Part shown: one piece after another, positions 34,377-45,425 of the stretch
How the letters are laid out: the number at the start of each line of letters is the position of its first letter
How positions within the stretch are numbered: position 1 is the first letter of the stretch
NCBI GenBank assembly: GCA_024641025.1
Contig: JAHEDW010000008.1
Coordinates: forward strand, 1 to 49,713
Origin: Gallionella sp.
Lineage (GTDB): Bacteria > Pseudomonadota > Gammaproteobacteria > Burkholderiales > Gallionellaceae
DNA length: 49,713 nt
Reading direction: 5' to 3'
Notes under the pieces: model-generated
What the model saw: the letters and a program-made list of their open reading frames with translations, nothing else
Told to the model about the DNA's origin: nothing
The model's database searches: none
Made by a program: the position numbers and the translations under genes

Positions 34377-36041
<1,665 letters not shown>

Positions 36042-36110
36042 TTAGTATTGGCGGGTTAACCGCTTAAATTAGCTAAATTATAGAATCGAAAATACACAGG
36101 AGTTAATATC

Positions 36111-36614
36111 ATGAGTCAAGCGACATTAACAGAAGGGTTCCGGAAAATTTCCCGGCATGACGGGCTTTTCAAGGAGCGAGTACATGACGCCTACAAAGCC
36201 AAAGGAAAACTCCATGAACCATCGGCCTGCTCGCAATGCGGCGCGGTTTTTCACAAGGGACGATGGCAGTGGATGGAAGCGCCAGCTGATGTGCATCGGA
36301 CGATCTGTCCTGCTTGCCATCGTATCCATGACGAATTTCCCGCAGGTTTCGTTTCATTAAAGGGGGGGTTCTTGAGTGCGCATCGCGATGAGATCATGCA
36401 TCTTGTGCGTAACCATGAAAAGCAAGAGCGCGAGCAGCATCCGCTAAATCGGATTATGGCAGTAGAAGATAAGGATGGCACGACGCTGGTCACTACGACA
36501 GATATACATTTGGCACGTGGTATCGGTGAAGCGATACATCATGCCTATCAGGGTGACCTGGAATACCACTATAACCCTGAGCAAAATCTTTTGCGCGTAA
36601 GTTGGATGAGATGA
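36111..36614 (+). CDS. BCAM0308-family zinc-ribbon protein
   Basis: This 167-residue protein matches the BCAM0308 family as I recall it. SACSQCGAVFHKGRW and RTICPACHRIHDEFPAGFVSLKG give two CxxC pairs of an NMD3-like zinc ribbon. HRDEIMHLVRNHEKQEREQHPLNRIM and LATTTDIHLARGIGEAIHHAY-like segments follow (the exact sequence begins DIHLARGIGEA). The function is unknown and zinc binding is inferred. CAGGAG precedes the start. The family is named after a Burkholderia cenocepacia gene that, as I recall, sits in or near a low-oxygen-activated stress locus, and the neighbours here are of the same kind. Confidence 0.82.
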   Translation: MSQATLTEGFRKISRHDGLFKERVHDAYKAKGKLHEPSACSQCGAVFHKGRWQWMEAPADVHRTICPACHRIHDEFPAGFVSLKGGFLSAHRDEIMHLVRNHEKQEREQHPLNRIMAVEDKDGTTLVTTTDIHLARGIGEAIHHAYQGDLEYHYNPEQNLLRVSWMR

Positions 36615-36648
36615 ATTGACTTCTTGAAGCGGCCAATCAAGCCTACGT

Positions 36649-36667
36649 GAATCACCTTTGGTGATTC
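36649..36667 (+). repeat. Short tri-loop hairpin
   Basis: GAATCACC-TTT-GGTGATTC is a perfect 8-bp stem with a 3-base loop, 35 bp after the BCAM0308-family stop. There is no T tract, so a terminator function is uncertain. Confidence 0.4.
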
Positions 36668-36903
36668 GGTAAGTCAGCGTGGACTTGCATCTGGTGTCGA
36701 ATACATTTTCTTTTGTCGCTTCGTTGCTTCAGGAACTTGCCGCCAACCATACATGCAAACAATAACGGGCGGCCATGTGATGGACATCAAGGCAGAAAAA
36801 CGCACCTTTATGCCATATGCATGAATCGACGAGGACATTAGCACCATTATCAAGAAGCCACCTTGGAGCTGTCGAAAATTTACTCAATTATCAGGAGGTC
36901 ATC

Positions 36904-37353
36904 ATGCCTATCAGCGAAATTAGCAACCGCGAGGTCGTTTACGCACTACGCGAAAATTCTACACTGGAGGCCGCGAAGTTGATGCGTCAGCATCATGTCG
37001 GTGACTTGGTGGTGGTTGATGACAAAGCAGGCGTGAAGGTACCGGTCGGGATTGTTACTGACCGCGATCTTGTTGTGGAGATCATGGGACCTGAGCTCGA
37101 TCCGAACGCAATCTCCGTGGGAGATATCATGACACCTGAACTGGCAGTGGTGAAAGAAGATGCCGGCTTGTACGAATCGATCCAGTATATGCGTGCGGTC
37201 GGGGTGCGTCGGTTACCAGTGGTAAGTAGTGACGGAGGGCTGGTTGGTATTCTTACACTGGATGATATGCTCGAACTGCTGGCAGAAGAGATGTCGATGC
37301 TTGCAAAACTGGTAAGACATGAACACGAAAAGGAAGCGATCAACCGTCATTAA
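36904..37353 (+). CDS. CBS-domain pair protein
   Basis: This is a 149-residue protein made of two CBS domains. ATG 36904 follows AGGAGG, and the longer open frame to 36817 is not conserved-looking. CBS1 spans about 8-65 (LEAAKLMRQHHVGDLVVVDD, PVGIVTDRDLV) and CBS2 about 80-135 (YESIQYMRAVGVRRLPVVSS, LVGILTLDDML). CBS pairs bind adenosine nucleotides and sense energy state. Without a linked catalytic domain, this one is a free regulator. It directly precedes the ribosome hibernation factor gene with a 25-bp gap, so the two probably form one transcript. Confidence 0.9.
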   Translation: MPISEISNREVVYALRENSTLEAAKLMRQHHVGDLVVVDDKAGVKVPVGIVTDRDLVVEIMGPELDPNAISVGDIMTPELAVVKEDAGLYESIQYMRAVGVRRLPVVSSDGGLVGILTLDDMLELLAEEMSMLAKLVRHEHEKEAINRH

Positions 37354-37378
37354 TTTGGTACGAATTCAGGAGAAAACC

Positions 37379-37750
37379 ATGCAAATCCCATTGCAGATCA
37401 CAATCAGGGGTATAGATCATTCTGAGGCTTTAGAGTCTCACATACATGAAAAGTCCAAAAAGCTGGAAGAGTTCTTTGATCACATTACATCCTGTCGCGT
37501 GGTAGTTGAGGTACCACACAAGCACCATCAACAGGGTAAGCAATTCAATGTGCGTATAGTTATCAGCGTACCTGGAAGCGAGATCGTGGCTAACCATGAT
37601 CATGCGGAAGATGTCTATGTGGCCTTACGGGACGGATACAATGCGGCCATACGCCAACTTGAAGACTATGCTCGAAAGATTCGCGGTGACGTGAAGACCC
37701 ACCAGCCAAAGTATCGACCTGAAGAAATTGATCAAGGCGCCGATACTTAG
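37379..37750 (+). CDS. hpf: Ribosome hibernation promoting factor, short type
   Basis: This is a 123-residue protein. I chose ATG 37379, preceded by AGGAG, over the frame start at 37319. MQIPLQITIRGIDHSEALESHIHEKSKKLEEFFDHI is the typical beginning (family 'm.i.i.grn...t.alk.yv..Kl.kle'), and NHDHAEDVYVALRDGYNAAIRQLEDYARK is the conserved C-terminal helix. It dimerises or inactivates ribosomes in stationary phase or anoxia. The CBS-pair protein encoded just upstream may sense low energy for the same response. Confidence 0.9.
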   Translation: MQIPLQITIRGIDHSEALESHIHEKSKKLEEFFDHITSCRVVVEVPHKHHQQGKQFNVRIVISVPGSEIVANHDHAEDVYVALRDGYNAAIRQLEDYARKIRGDVKTHQPKYRPEEIDQGADT

Positions 37751-38050
37751 ATTGTCGAGAAAATGATGAGGGAGGCTGGAGCAGATCAGACAAAGCAACA
37801 ACGCTGAAACATGTTTCCCTAACAAAGATGGCTCAGAAAGGAAATCGATATTCACACTTCATTCGCTAGGTGGTATCAGTGTATGACGAATGGTGACTCC
37901 AGTAAGAATGATCGAGTGACCTGAATCATGGAAAATAAATCCCGTAGATTATTTCGGATTCTGCCGACAGTCACGGGAGTCACTTTGGCCTGTAGTTCTT
38001 TTGTAGCGAGCAGTACCGACTTGTCGTTTGGAATGATGGAGGAAATCATT
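37751..38050. other. Intergenic stretch before the PEBP gene
   Basis: These 300 bp show no independent gene. The PEBP frame is open back to 37928 and would add a hydrophobic N-terminus ending near VTLACSSF, so a signal-peptide-bearing isoform is possible. No ribosome binding site precedes that earlier ATG. Confidence 0.4.
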
Positions 38051-38509
38051 ATGCCCATGATCATCAAGTCGCCGTCATTCAAGCAGGATGGAGACCTGCC
38101 GGTACGGCATACATGCGATGGACTGGATATTTCTCCAATGCTCGAATGGTCAGGAGTGCCTGAAGGCACGAAAAGTCTCGCCTTGGTAGTAGATGATCCT
38201 GATGCACCCAGAATGTCTTGGGTGCACTGGGTGGTTTACAACATTCCAGCCGACTCCAAAGGTTTGCCTGAAACATTCACAGCCGAAGGCCTGAGATCCG
38301 GAACAATGCAGGGTTTGAACGATCGGCAGCGCTCGGGTTACCAAGGACCTTGCCCGCCTGTAGGTAAACATCCCTATTTCTTCAAGTTATATGCGCTAGA
38401 TATCGTTCTCCCGGATTTGAATCGGCCCTCCAAGGTTGTCCTGGAAAAGGCAATGCATGGCCACATTCTCGGCAGTTCGGAGTTGATTGGGCAGTATCAG
38501 CGGAAATAG
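38051..38509 (+). CDS. YbhB/YbcL-type PEBP protein
   Basis: This is a 152-residue protein of the phosphatidylethanolamine-binding (Raf kinase inhibitor-like) family. IKSPSFKQDGDLPVRHTCDG, DISPMLEWSGVPEGTKSLALVVDDPDAP, WVHWVVYNIPAD, YQGPCPPVGKHPYFFKLYALD and HGHILGSSELIGQY are the standard sequence blocks, including the DPDAP and GPCPP/HPY anion pocket. The start at 38051 has GGAGGA 7 bp upstream, which suggests a cytosolic YbhB-like protein. The upstream open frame could give an exported form. Bacterial members have no firm reaction. It lies 46 bp before the Lon-like protease gene. Confidence 0.88.
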   Translation: MPMIIKSPSFKQDGDLPVRHTCDGLDISPMLEWSGVPEGTKSLALVVDDPDAPRMSWVHWVVYNIPADSKGLPETFTAEGLRSGTMQGLNDRQRSGYQGPCPPVGKHPYFFKLYALDIVLPDLNRPSKVVLEKAMHGHILGSSELIGQYQRK

Positions 38510-38554
38510 AGATATGGAGCCTCCAAAATCCACGGAGAATAAATTTCGTTCAAA

Positions 38555-40978
38555 ATGACTACCTTGACTCCACTTCAACCTGAACAACTCTACCAATCGT
38601 GTGATCCTGGGCAATTCGATTTCCAGACTACGGCAGATCTTGAGGATCTGACAGAGATCGTAGGACAGGTGCGTGCAATGGATGCATTGCGATTTGGTGC
38701 CGGCATCCGTCATGAGGGTTACAATCTTTTCGTGCTCGGACCCGCCGGCATTGGAAAGCGCAGCATGGTTCGGCAGTTTCTGGATAAGAAGGCGAGGGAG
38801 GAACCAGAGCCGTTCGACTGGTGTTATGTAAACAATTTCGACCTGCCACATAAGCCACTGGCGCTCAGACTCCCATTTGGAATGGGTACGAAGCTGAATG
38901 CCGACATCGAGAATCTGGTTGATTATCTGCGTAGCGCGATCCCTGCGCTATTCGAGAGCGATGAATATCGCGCCAAGGCAAATGCGATCCAGGAGGAATT
39001 CAGGAAGCGTCAGGACCAGGTGTTCACTGAATTAGCCGATGACGCGGTGAAACATGACATCGTGTTGCTGCGAACTCAGGAAGGTTTTGCATTCGCACCG
39101 ACACAAAACCAGGAAGTGATTCCCCCGGAGGGATATGAAAAGCTTCCAGAAGAGGATAGGCGAAGATACGAAGCCAGCATCGCAGAATTTCAGAAACGAC
39201 TGGAATCAATCCTGAACCACATACCACAGTGGCAGCGGGAAAGGAACGAACGAGTCAAGCAACTTAACCGCGAAACGATGTTGGCCACAGTCGAGCAGAT
39301 GATCAACGAATTGCGCTCAACTTACAGTGACTTGCCAGAAGTAATTAAGTACCTCGATATCATTCAACAGGATATGGTCGAGAACGGCGATTTATTCCTC
39401 AAGCAAAAAGAATCGTATACCTTGTCAGGCATGTCGATCAGCACACGCGAGACATTTCATCGCTATAAGATCAATGTGCTTGTGACGAATGTTACAAAAT
39501 CAGGTGCGCCTATCGTTAGCGAAGACAACCCAACCTATAGCAATCTTATTGGACGAGTCGAGCATATTGCCCAACTTGGTGCACTGGTAACCGATTTTAC
39601 GCTGATCAAAGCGGGTGCGCTCCATCGGGCGAATGGCGGATACCTGCTTCTTGATATACGCAAGGTGCTTATGCAGCCATTTGCTTGGGAAGGATTGAAG
39701 CGGGCACTGAAATCTCGTGAGGTATATATCGAATCGCTCGGGCAGATGTACAGTCTGGTCAGCACTGTTTCGTTGGAACCTGAACCAATACCGCTGGAGG
39801 CCAAGATAGTCCTGTTCGGTGATCGCCTGCTTTATTATTTGCTGCAAGAATACGACCCTGAATTCGGCGAGTTATTCAAGGTGGCGGCGGATTTTGAGGA
39901 ACAGATCGAACGAAATACCGAAACCCATCAGCTCTATGCCCGGTTGGTCGCGACACTGTCACGCAAGGAAGAATTATTGCCTTTCGACCGCAGCGCAGTG
40001 GCTAGAGTGATCGAACACAGCGCACGCTTGGTTGGGGATGCTGAAAGACTGTCGACCCATATGCACAGCGTGGCAAACCTGCTGCGTGAGTCTGATTACT
40101 GTGCCAGCGAAGCAGGCCATGCGGCCATAGAGGCAAGTGATGTGCAGCGTGCAATCGATTCCCAGATCCGGCGTCAGGATCGTCTAAGAGACCAGTTATA
40201 TGAGGCGATACTTCGTGATACGCTGATGATTTCAACTGAGGGTAAGGTCACGGGACAAGTTAATGGCCTCTCAGTGATCGCGCTGGGCGATTTCGCATTT
40301 GCACAACCGACTCGGATCACGGCTACCACTAGGCTGGGCGATGGTGAAATGATCAATATCGAGCGTGAAGTCAAGCTTTCCGGCGCTATCCATTCCAAGG
40401 GCGTGCTGATTCTGTCCTCATTCCTTGCTTCGAAATTTGCACGTAACCAACCATTGGCCCTTTCAGCCAGCCTGGTGTTTGAGCAATCTTATGGATATAT
40501 CGATGGCGATAGTGCATCGCTGGCTGAGTTGTGCGCGCTGCTTTCCAATCTGGCGAATGCCCCAATCAAGCAATCGTTGGCGATAACAGGTTCCGTGAAC
40601 CAGTTTGGCCAGGCCCAGGCGATCGGTGCTGTCAATGAAAAGATCGAGGGCTTTTTCGATATTTGCATTGCACGAGGATTGAATGGGGAACAGGGTGTAT
40701 TGATACCCGCAGCTAATGTCAAACACCTGATGCTGCGACGTGATGTGGTTGAAGCTGCAGAAGCTGGAAAGTTCAAGATATATGAGGTGGAAAGTGTCGA
40801 TCAGGCAATCGCTATATTGACCGGTTTGCCTGCGGGAAAATCAGATGACAAAGGGAACTATCCCGAGGGAAGCGTCAATCACAAGGTTGTGGTTCGACTG
40901 GTCGAGTTGACCAGGATCAGGGAATCTTTCGCGCTCAGGTTAAGAGATAAACCTTCAACCTCAAAAAAGCAAAATTAA
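38555..40978 (+). CDS. Lon-like ATP-dependent protease (AAA_32/LonB type)
   Basis: This is an 807-residue protease. Walker A GPAGIGKRS is near 62, and the long helical insert (about 130-260) is rich in charged residues. AAA+ motifs continue with LLLDIRKVLMQPFAWEGLKRAL and VLFGDRLLYYLL. The Lon proteolytic domain fills 570-780: MINIEREVKLSGAIHSKGVLIL and FEQSYGYIDGDSASLAELCALL with nucleophile Ser653, and then GAVNEKIEGFFDI with general-base Lys696. The Ser-Lys distance of 43 residues equals that of E. coli Lon. It lacks the LAN N-terminal domain of true Lon. It probably removes damaged proteins during stress. There is no strong ribosome binding site. Confidence 0.95.
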   Translation: MTTLTPLQPEQLYQSCDPGQFDFQTTADLEDLTEIVGQVRAMDALRFGAGIRHEGYNLFVLGPAGIGKRSMVRQFLDKKAREEPEPFDWCYVNNFDLPHKPLALRLPFGMGTKLNADIENLVDYLRSAIPALFESDEYRAKANAIQEEFRKRQDQVFTELADDAVKHDIVLLRTQEGFAFAPTQNQEVIPPEGYEKLPEEDRRRYEASIAEFQKRLESILNHIPQWQRERNERVKQLNRETMLATVEQMINELRSTYSDLPEVIKYLDIIQQDMVENGDLFLKQKESYTLSGMSISTRETFHRYKINVLVTNVTKSGAPIVSEDNPTYSNLIGRVEHIAQLGALVTDFTLIKAGALHRANGGYLLLDIRKVLMQPFAWEGLKRALKSREVYIESLGQMYSLVSTVSLEPEPIPLEAKIVLFGDRLLYYLLQEYDPEFGELFKVAADFEEQIERNTETHQLYARLVATLSRKEELLPFDRSAVARVIEHSARLVGDAERLSTHMHSVANLLRESDYCASEAGHAAIEASDVQRAIDSQIRRQDRLRDQLYEAILRDTLMISTEGKVTGQVNGLSVIALGDFAFAQPTRITATTRLGDGEMINIEREVKLSGAIHSKGVLILSSFLASKFARNQPLALSASLVFEQSYGYIDGDSASLAELCALLSNLANAPIKQSLAITGSVNQFGQAQAIGAVNEKIEGFFDICIARGLNGEQGVLIPAANVKHLMLRRDVVEAAEAGKFKIYEVESVDQAIAILTGLPAGKSDDKGNYPEGSVNHKVVVRLVELTRIRESFALRLRDKPSTSKKQN

Positions 40979-41262
40979 CAATCCTGTCATTCATGTATTT
41001 TGATTTGTAGGATTACATGCCAACAAATATCGCTGTCCTTCATGCAAATGGAGTTGCAGCAACTGCTTCATTCAAAGGTAAAGCCCCAGAGGTTGGAGTG
41101 CTTGTACAGGAATAATCCCTTGAGAAACGGGAGTATTTGAACAGTTGTATTCGATTGGAGGCACGAAAGGTCGTGGCTTCAGAAGATGAGAAGGTGATCT
41201 TGATTTCAGCCGCCTGTGTGAGATTGTGAATGCAAATCCAGGGGGTATGTCGGGAGTAAGCC

Positions 41263-41991
41263 ATGAAAAGACTTTTCGCTTTGAGCGCTTTGCTGATGTA
41301 CTGCTGCGTGACTCCAATACAGGCCGTAGAGTTCGATGTTTTACGCCACCAGATGGTTCAGGAGGTGTTGTCGGATTTGGCCGAGACATCCAAATATAGT
41401 GGCGGCAGCTCAATATTCGGTCCGCATGTGATTGCAGCTTTGGAAAAGGTTGAGCGCCATCGATTCGTTCCAACCAGCCAGGTTTCATCGGCATACCTGA
41501 ATCGACCTTTGCCGATCGGCAATGGGCAGACGATCTCGCAGCCTTTCATTGTGGCACTAATGACAGAGCTGATGCAGGTCAAGGACGATGACAAGGTGCT
41601 CGAGATAGGAACCGGTTCGGGCTACCAGGCGGCGGTGCTGGCGGAACTGGCTAATTCTGTTTACAGCATCGAGATCATCAAGCCTCTGGGGGAGAAGGCT
41701 TCCGAGCGGTTAAGGTCACTTGGTTATCAAAACGTTAAGACCAGGGTGGGGGATGGCTATTATGGCTGGCAAGAAGCAGCGCCGTTCGATGCGATCATCG
41801 TCACGGCTGCCGCAAGTCATGTCCCCCCACCACTGATTAAGCAATTGAAACCGGGTGGCCGCATCGTCATCCCGCTCGGCACACAATTCATGACCCAGTT
41901 TCTTATGCTGGTTGAGAAAATGGAGGACGGCTCACTGACAACCCGCCAGATTTTACCGGTGCGCTTCGTGCCGCTTACCGGCGGTCATTAG
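41263..41991 (+). CDS. pcm: Exported protein-L-isoaspartate O-methyltransferase
   Basis: This is a 242-residue protein. GGGAG precedes the ATG, and a Sec signal (LFALSALLMYCCVTPIQA) is present, unlike the usual cytosolic enzyme. HRFVPTSQVSSAYLNRPLPIGNGQTISQPFIVALMTELM is the PIMT substrate region. VLEIGTGSGYQAAVLAELA is the SAM motif I, DGYYGWQEAAPFDAIIVTAAASHVP motif II/III, and LIKQLKPGGRIVIPLG motif IV. It repairs isoaspartate in aged proteins. Export suggests that envelope proteins are the clients. SAM in the periplasm is a puzzle, so the signal may be an anchor. Its stop overlaps the next gene by one base or more. Confidence 0.88.
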   Translation: MKRLFALSALLMYCCVTPIQAVEFDVLRHQMVQEVLSDLAETSKYSGGSSIFGPHVIAALEKVERHRFVPTSQVSSAYLNRPLPIGNGQTISQPFIVALMTELMQVKDDDKVLEIGTGSGYQAAVLAELANSVYSIEIIKPLGEKASERLRSLGYQNVKTRVGDGYYGWQEAAPFDAIIVTAAASHVPPPLIKQLKPGGRIVIPLGTQFMTQFLMLVEKMEDGSLTTRQILPVRFVPLTGGH

Positions 41992-41993
41992 TG

Positions 41994-44408
41994 ATGCACC
42001 GACCACCGTTTCTCGCAATCAGTCTGCTCTCCGTTTGCGTGCTGTCCTACGAAGTGTTGCTGACAAGGTTGTTCAGCATCGTTATGTGGCATCACTTTGC
42101 CTATATGATCATCAGTGCCGCGATGCTGGGCTACGGGGCGAGTGGCACAGCACTGACACTCCTGAAGGAAAAGCTCACAACACACTTCGGCATCGTATAC
42201 GTGATGTCTGCATCGGCTTTGGCTGTACTGATGCCAGTGGCATTTTGGCTGTCTCAACAGGTCCCGTTCGATCCGCTCGAATTGTTATGGGATCAGTCTC
42301 AACCGGTAAAACTATCTGTGATTTACCTGTTGATGATGTTGCCTTTCTTTTTCGGTGGCTTGAGCATCGGGCTTATCTTTTCCTGCTTCGGCAAACAGTC
42401 ATCGCGCATCTATGCTTTCGATATTCTTGGCGCTGGGATAGGAAGTCTGGGCGTCATCATTGCACTTTTTGTCTTGCCTCCCCAACGGATGCTGGGTGCG
42501 CTGTCTTCTTTGGCTTTCATCGCGGCTGCCATTGCTGTCATTGAACTGAAAATCCGAGAAAAGTGGCTGTTAGAGATACTGTTCGGGTTGGCGATATTGG
42601 CAGCGGCACTCCCAAGCATGGAGTTGCATCCTTCCCCCTACAAGGATCTTAGCCAATCCCTGAACATTGTCGGCGCAAAGGTTATTGAGGAGCTTTCCAG
42701 TCCGTTGGGTCAGGTAACCGTTGTGGAAAATAACCGTGTGCCACTTCGAGATGCACCAGGAATGAGCCTCAATGCTTCGATGGAACCCCCCCCGCAACTG
42801 GGTGTGTACTTTGATGGTGACGGACCCTCCGCGCTGACCAGATTTGATGGCAATCTCGCACCGCTGGGGTATCTCGACCAACTTACCTCTGCATTGCCTT
42901 ATCACGTGCATGACACGAACGAAACACACTACGGTGATGACTGGCCTGCGAGCGTGCTGATACTTGGCGCGGGTGCCGGCAGCGATGTGTTGCAGTCGCT
43001 CTATCAGGGCAGTACCGTGATAGATGCAGTCGAATTAGATCGCAATATCATCAACCTGGTCAGAGAACGGTTTCGCGATTATTCCGGCAACCTGTACAAC
43101 TTGCCTGGTGTCCGGATTCACAAAGCCGAGGCGCGCGGATTCGTCAACTCAAGTGCTGTGCGATATGACCTGATTCAGGTGTCACTACTGGATTCCTTTG
43201 GAACAACCTCAGCAGGGTTGTATGGCTTGAGCGAAAGCTACCTTTACACGGTGGAAGCGCTGCAGACGTATCTGGATTGCTTAAAATCTGACGGATTGCT
43301 CGCGATCACGCGCTGGCTCACACTGCCGCCACGTGATGCACTTAAATTGTTTGCAACGGCAGTAACTGCTCTGGAGCGGACCGGTGTGAATGATCCTGCC
43401 ACCCGATTGGTAATGATAAGGGGGTGGAAGACAGTTACGCTGCTTGTAAAGAATCGCGCGTTCACCGCTGCCGAGATCACATCGATCAGGGAATTTTGTC
43501 GCATACGCTCCTTCGATCTGGTCTATTACCCTGGGATGCAAAGCAAAGAAGCGAACCGTTACAACCTGCTGGAAAAACCTGAATTTTATGAGGGCGCAAC
43601 CGCGATTCTTGGTACGCAACGGCAGGATTTCATCGAGCAATACAAATTCTACATCGAACCTGCGTCCGACGACCGGCCGTTCTTTTTCAGATTCTTCAAG
43701 TGGAATGCAGTGGCAGAAATATTCTCGCTGCGCGAGCAGGGCGGCATGGCGCTTCTCGACTGGAGTTACCCGCTACTTGTGGCGACCCTGATACAGGCGA
43801 TTGCTGCGAGCTTTGTACTTATCCTGCTTCCGTTGGGCTTCTCGCGCTGCCGGAAAACATTGCCTGGTAAGTCTGCCACGCTTTATTTTCTGGCAATCGG
43901 ATTTGCATTCATGTTCATGGAGATTGCTTTCATACAAAAATTCATCCTCTTCCTGTCTCATCCGTTGTATTCGGTTGCGGTCGTGTTGTGTGCATTTCTG
44001 TTGTTCGCCTCAGCGGGAAGTTGGCTTGCAGGTCGTTCAGGTGTTGCAAACAAGGTTACATTGGCAGTGATTGCTTTGTGTGCCATATCGTTACTCTATT
44101 TGGCTATGCTGCCGAGCGTGTTCCAAATGCTCATCCATCTGCCAGACTTGATGAAAATTTTGATTTCAGTAGCACTGATCGCGCCGCTGGCGATTTGCAT
44201 GGGTGTGCCATATCCTGCCGGCATGACGCAACTTGCTACGTTGTCTGAGCAGGCCATTCCCTGGGCATGGGCCATCAACGGGTTTGCCTCGGTAGTTGGC
44301 GCGGTGCTCGCTACGCTGCTGGCGATTCATCTGGGCTTTGGGGTTGTGATATTCCTGGCCTCAATGATGTATGCCTTGGCTAGCGTGGCACTCAAGGGAT
44401 TCGCTTGA
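41994..44408 (+). CDS. Membrane spermidine-synthase-like protein
   Basis: This is an 804-residue membrane protein. ATG 41994 is preferred over the overlapping GTG 41991. N-terminal helices (FLAISLLSVCVLSYEVLLTRLF onward, about 10-230) precede a soluble spermidine-synthase/methyltransferase-like domain (about 300-530): SVLILGAGAGSDVLQSLYQG with the SAM or decarboxylated-SAM loop, DAVELDRNIINLVRERF, then YDLIQVSLLDSFGTTSAGLYGL. A second group of helices fills 590-800. Real spermidine synthases need an acidic DxxxD motif that is not evident here, so a different transfer reaction is likely. It is transcribed with the exported PCM and may use SAM in the membrane. Confidence 0.75.
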   Translation: MHRPPFLAISLLSVCVLSYEVLLTRLFSIVMWHHFAYMIISAAMLGYGASGTALTLLKEKLTTHFGIVYVMSASALAVLMPVAFWLSQQVPFDPLELLWDQSQPVKLSVIYLLMMLPFFFGGLSIGLIFSCFGKQSSRIYAFDILGAGIGSLGVIIALFVLPPQRMLGALSSLAFIAAAIAVIELKIREKWLLEILFGLAILAAALPSMELHPSPYKDLSQSLNIVGAKVIEELSSPLGQVTVVENNRVPLRDAPGMSLNASMEPPPQLGVYFDGDGPSALTRFDGNLAPLGYLDQLTSALPYHVHDTNETHYGDDWPASVLILGAGAGSDVLQSLYQGSTVIDAVELDRNIINLVRERFRDYSGNLYNLPGVRIHKAEARGFVNSSAVRYDLIQVSLLDSFGTTSAGLYGLSESYLYTVEALQTYLDCLKSDGLLAITRWLTLPPRDALKLFATAVTALERTGVNDPATRLVMIRGWKTVTLLVKNRAFTAAEITSIREFCRIRSFDLVYYPGMQSKEANRYNLLEKPEFYEGATAILGTQRQDFIEQYKFYIEPASDDRPFFFRFFKWNAVAEIFSLREQGGMALLDWSYPLLVATLIQAIAASFVLILLPLGFSRCRKTLPGKSATLYFLAIGFAFMFMEIAFIQKFILFLSHPLYSVAVVLCAFLLFASAGSWLAGRSGVANKVTLAVIALCAISLLYLAMLPSVFQMLIHLPDLMKILISVALIAPLAICMGVPYPAGMTQLATLSEQAIPWAWAINGFASVVGAVLATLLAIHLGFGVVIFLASMMYALASVALKGFA

Positions 44409-44432
44409 TTTTCGATATCTCATGGTGACAGG

Positions 44433-45269
44433 ATGCGCATGATGCTGAATACACTTGTCGTCATGGTTACTGTTTTTGGCGGGTTGGTGTTGCTGATATA
44501 TTTATTCCAATCTCATTTGGTCTTCTACCCGGGTGCCGGGCGCGAAATGATTTCGACGCCTGCCGATATCGGATTGGAATATGAAGACCTAAACCTTGTG
44601 ACTTCTGATGGCATTGATTTACACGGGTGGTATATACCTGCCAGGCAATCGCAAGGCACGGTGCTGTTCCTGCATGGTAATGCAGGAAATATCTCACACA
44701 GGCTGGCGTCCATAAGAATGTTTAATATTCTGGGCTACAGCACGCTGATCATCGATTACCGCGGGTATGGCATTAGCAGTGGAACACCAACAGAGCAGGG
44801 CACCTACGTCGATGCGGAGACGGCATGGCAATATCTGGCCGAACAGCGTCACGTCCCTTCATGCCAAGTCGTACTGTTCGGCGAGTCACTGGGAGGCGCT
44901 GTTGCCGCATGGTTGGCCGCACGAAATAATCCTGCTGCATTGGTTATCTCATCCGGCTTTACTTCAGTGCCAGACCTTGCAGGACATATCTATCCATTTC
45001 TACCGGTGCGTTGGCTGGCACGCATCAAATACGATACACGTGCATACTTAAGGGCTGTTAATGCACCGGTATTCATTGCACACAGCCCTGATGACGAGAT
45101 AATACCGTTCAAGCTAGGCGGTTCCCTTTACGATTCAGCTAATCCTCCCAAGCGTTTCCTAGAGCTTGCCGGCGGTCATAACGAAGGTTTCATATTCATG
45201 CGAGAATCCTGGGTAACAGCACTTGGAGACTTTCTTGCTGAGCATTTAACAGTCGCCTGTAACAGGTGA
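44433..45269 (+). CDS. Membrane-anchored alpha/beta hydrolase (ABHD13/17-like)
   Basis: This is a 278-residue protein with an N-terminal transmembrane anchor (LVVMVTVFGGLVLLIYLF). TVLFLHGNAGNISHRLASIRMF gives the oxyanion loop (HGNAG), LFGESLGGAVAAWLA gives nucleophile Ser152, and APVFIAHSPDDEIIPF and GGHNEGF supply the catalytic Asp and His. The pattern matches the BAAT/ABHD13-17 branch of serine hydrolases. The substrate is unknown. The real start could be the ATG at 44439, which has better ribosome binding site spacing. It follows the spermidine-synthase-like gene by 24 bp and may share its transcript. Confidence 0.88.
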   Translation: MRMMLNTLVVMVTVFGGLVLLIYLFQSHLVFYPGAGREMISTPADIGLEYEDLNLVTSDGIDLHGWYIPARQSQGTVLFLHGNAGNISHRLASIRMFNILGYSTLIIDYRGYGISSGTPTEQGTYVDAETAWQYLAEQRHVPSCQVVLFGESLGGAVAAWLAARNNPAALVISSGFTSVPDLAGHIYPFLPVRWLARIKYDTRAYLRAVNAPVFIAHSPDDEIIPFKLGGSLYDSANPPKRFLELAGGHNEGFIFMRESWVTALGDFLAEHLTVACNR

Positions 45270-45425
45270 GACAATAATTTGCATGACGCCAAATCCAACA
45301 ATTTCGTTAATTTGGGGGACCGTTGATTCCATGGACCATGGTATTGGAGCTAAATTAGGCGATTTGAATGATTCCTATGGATCTGACATGCAGAATTAAA
45401 AATTCTTAACTACTCACCAAGTATC

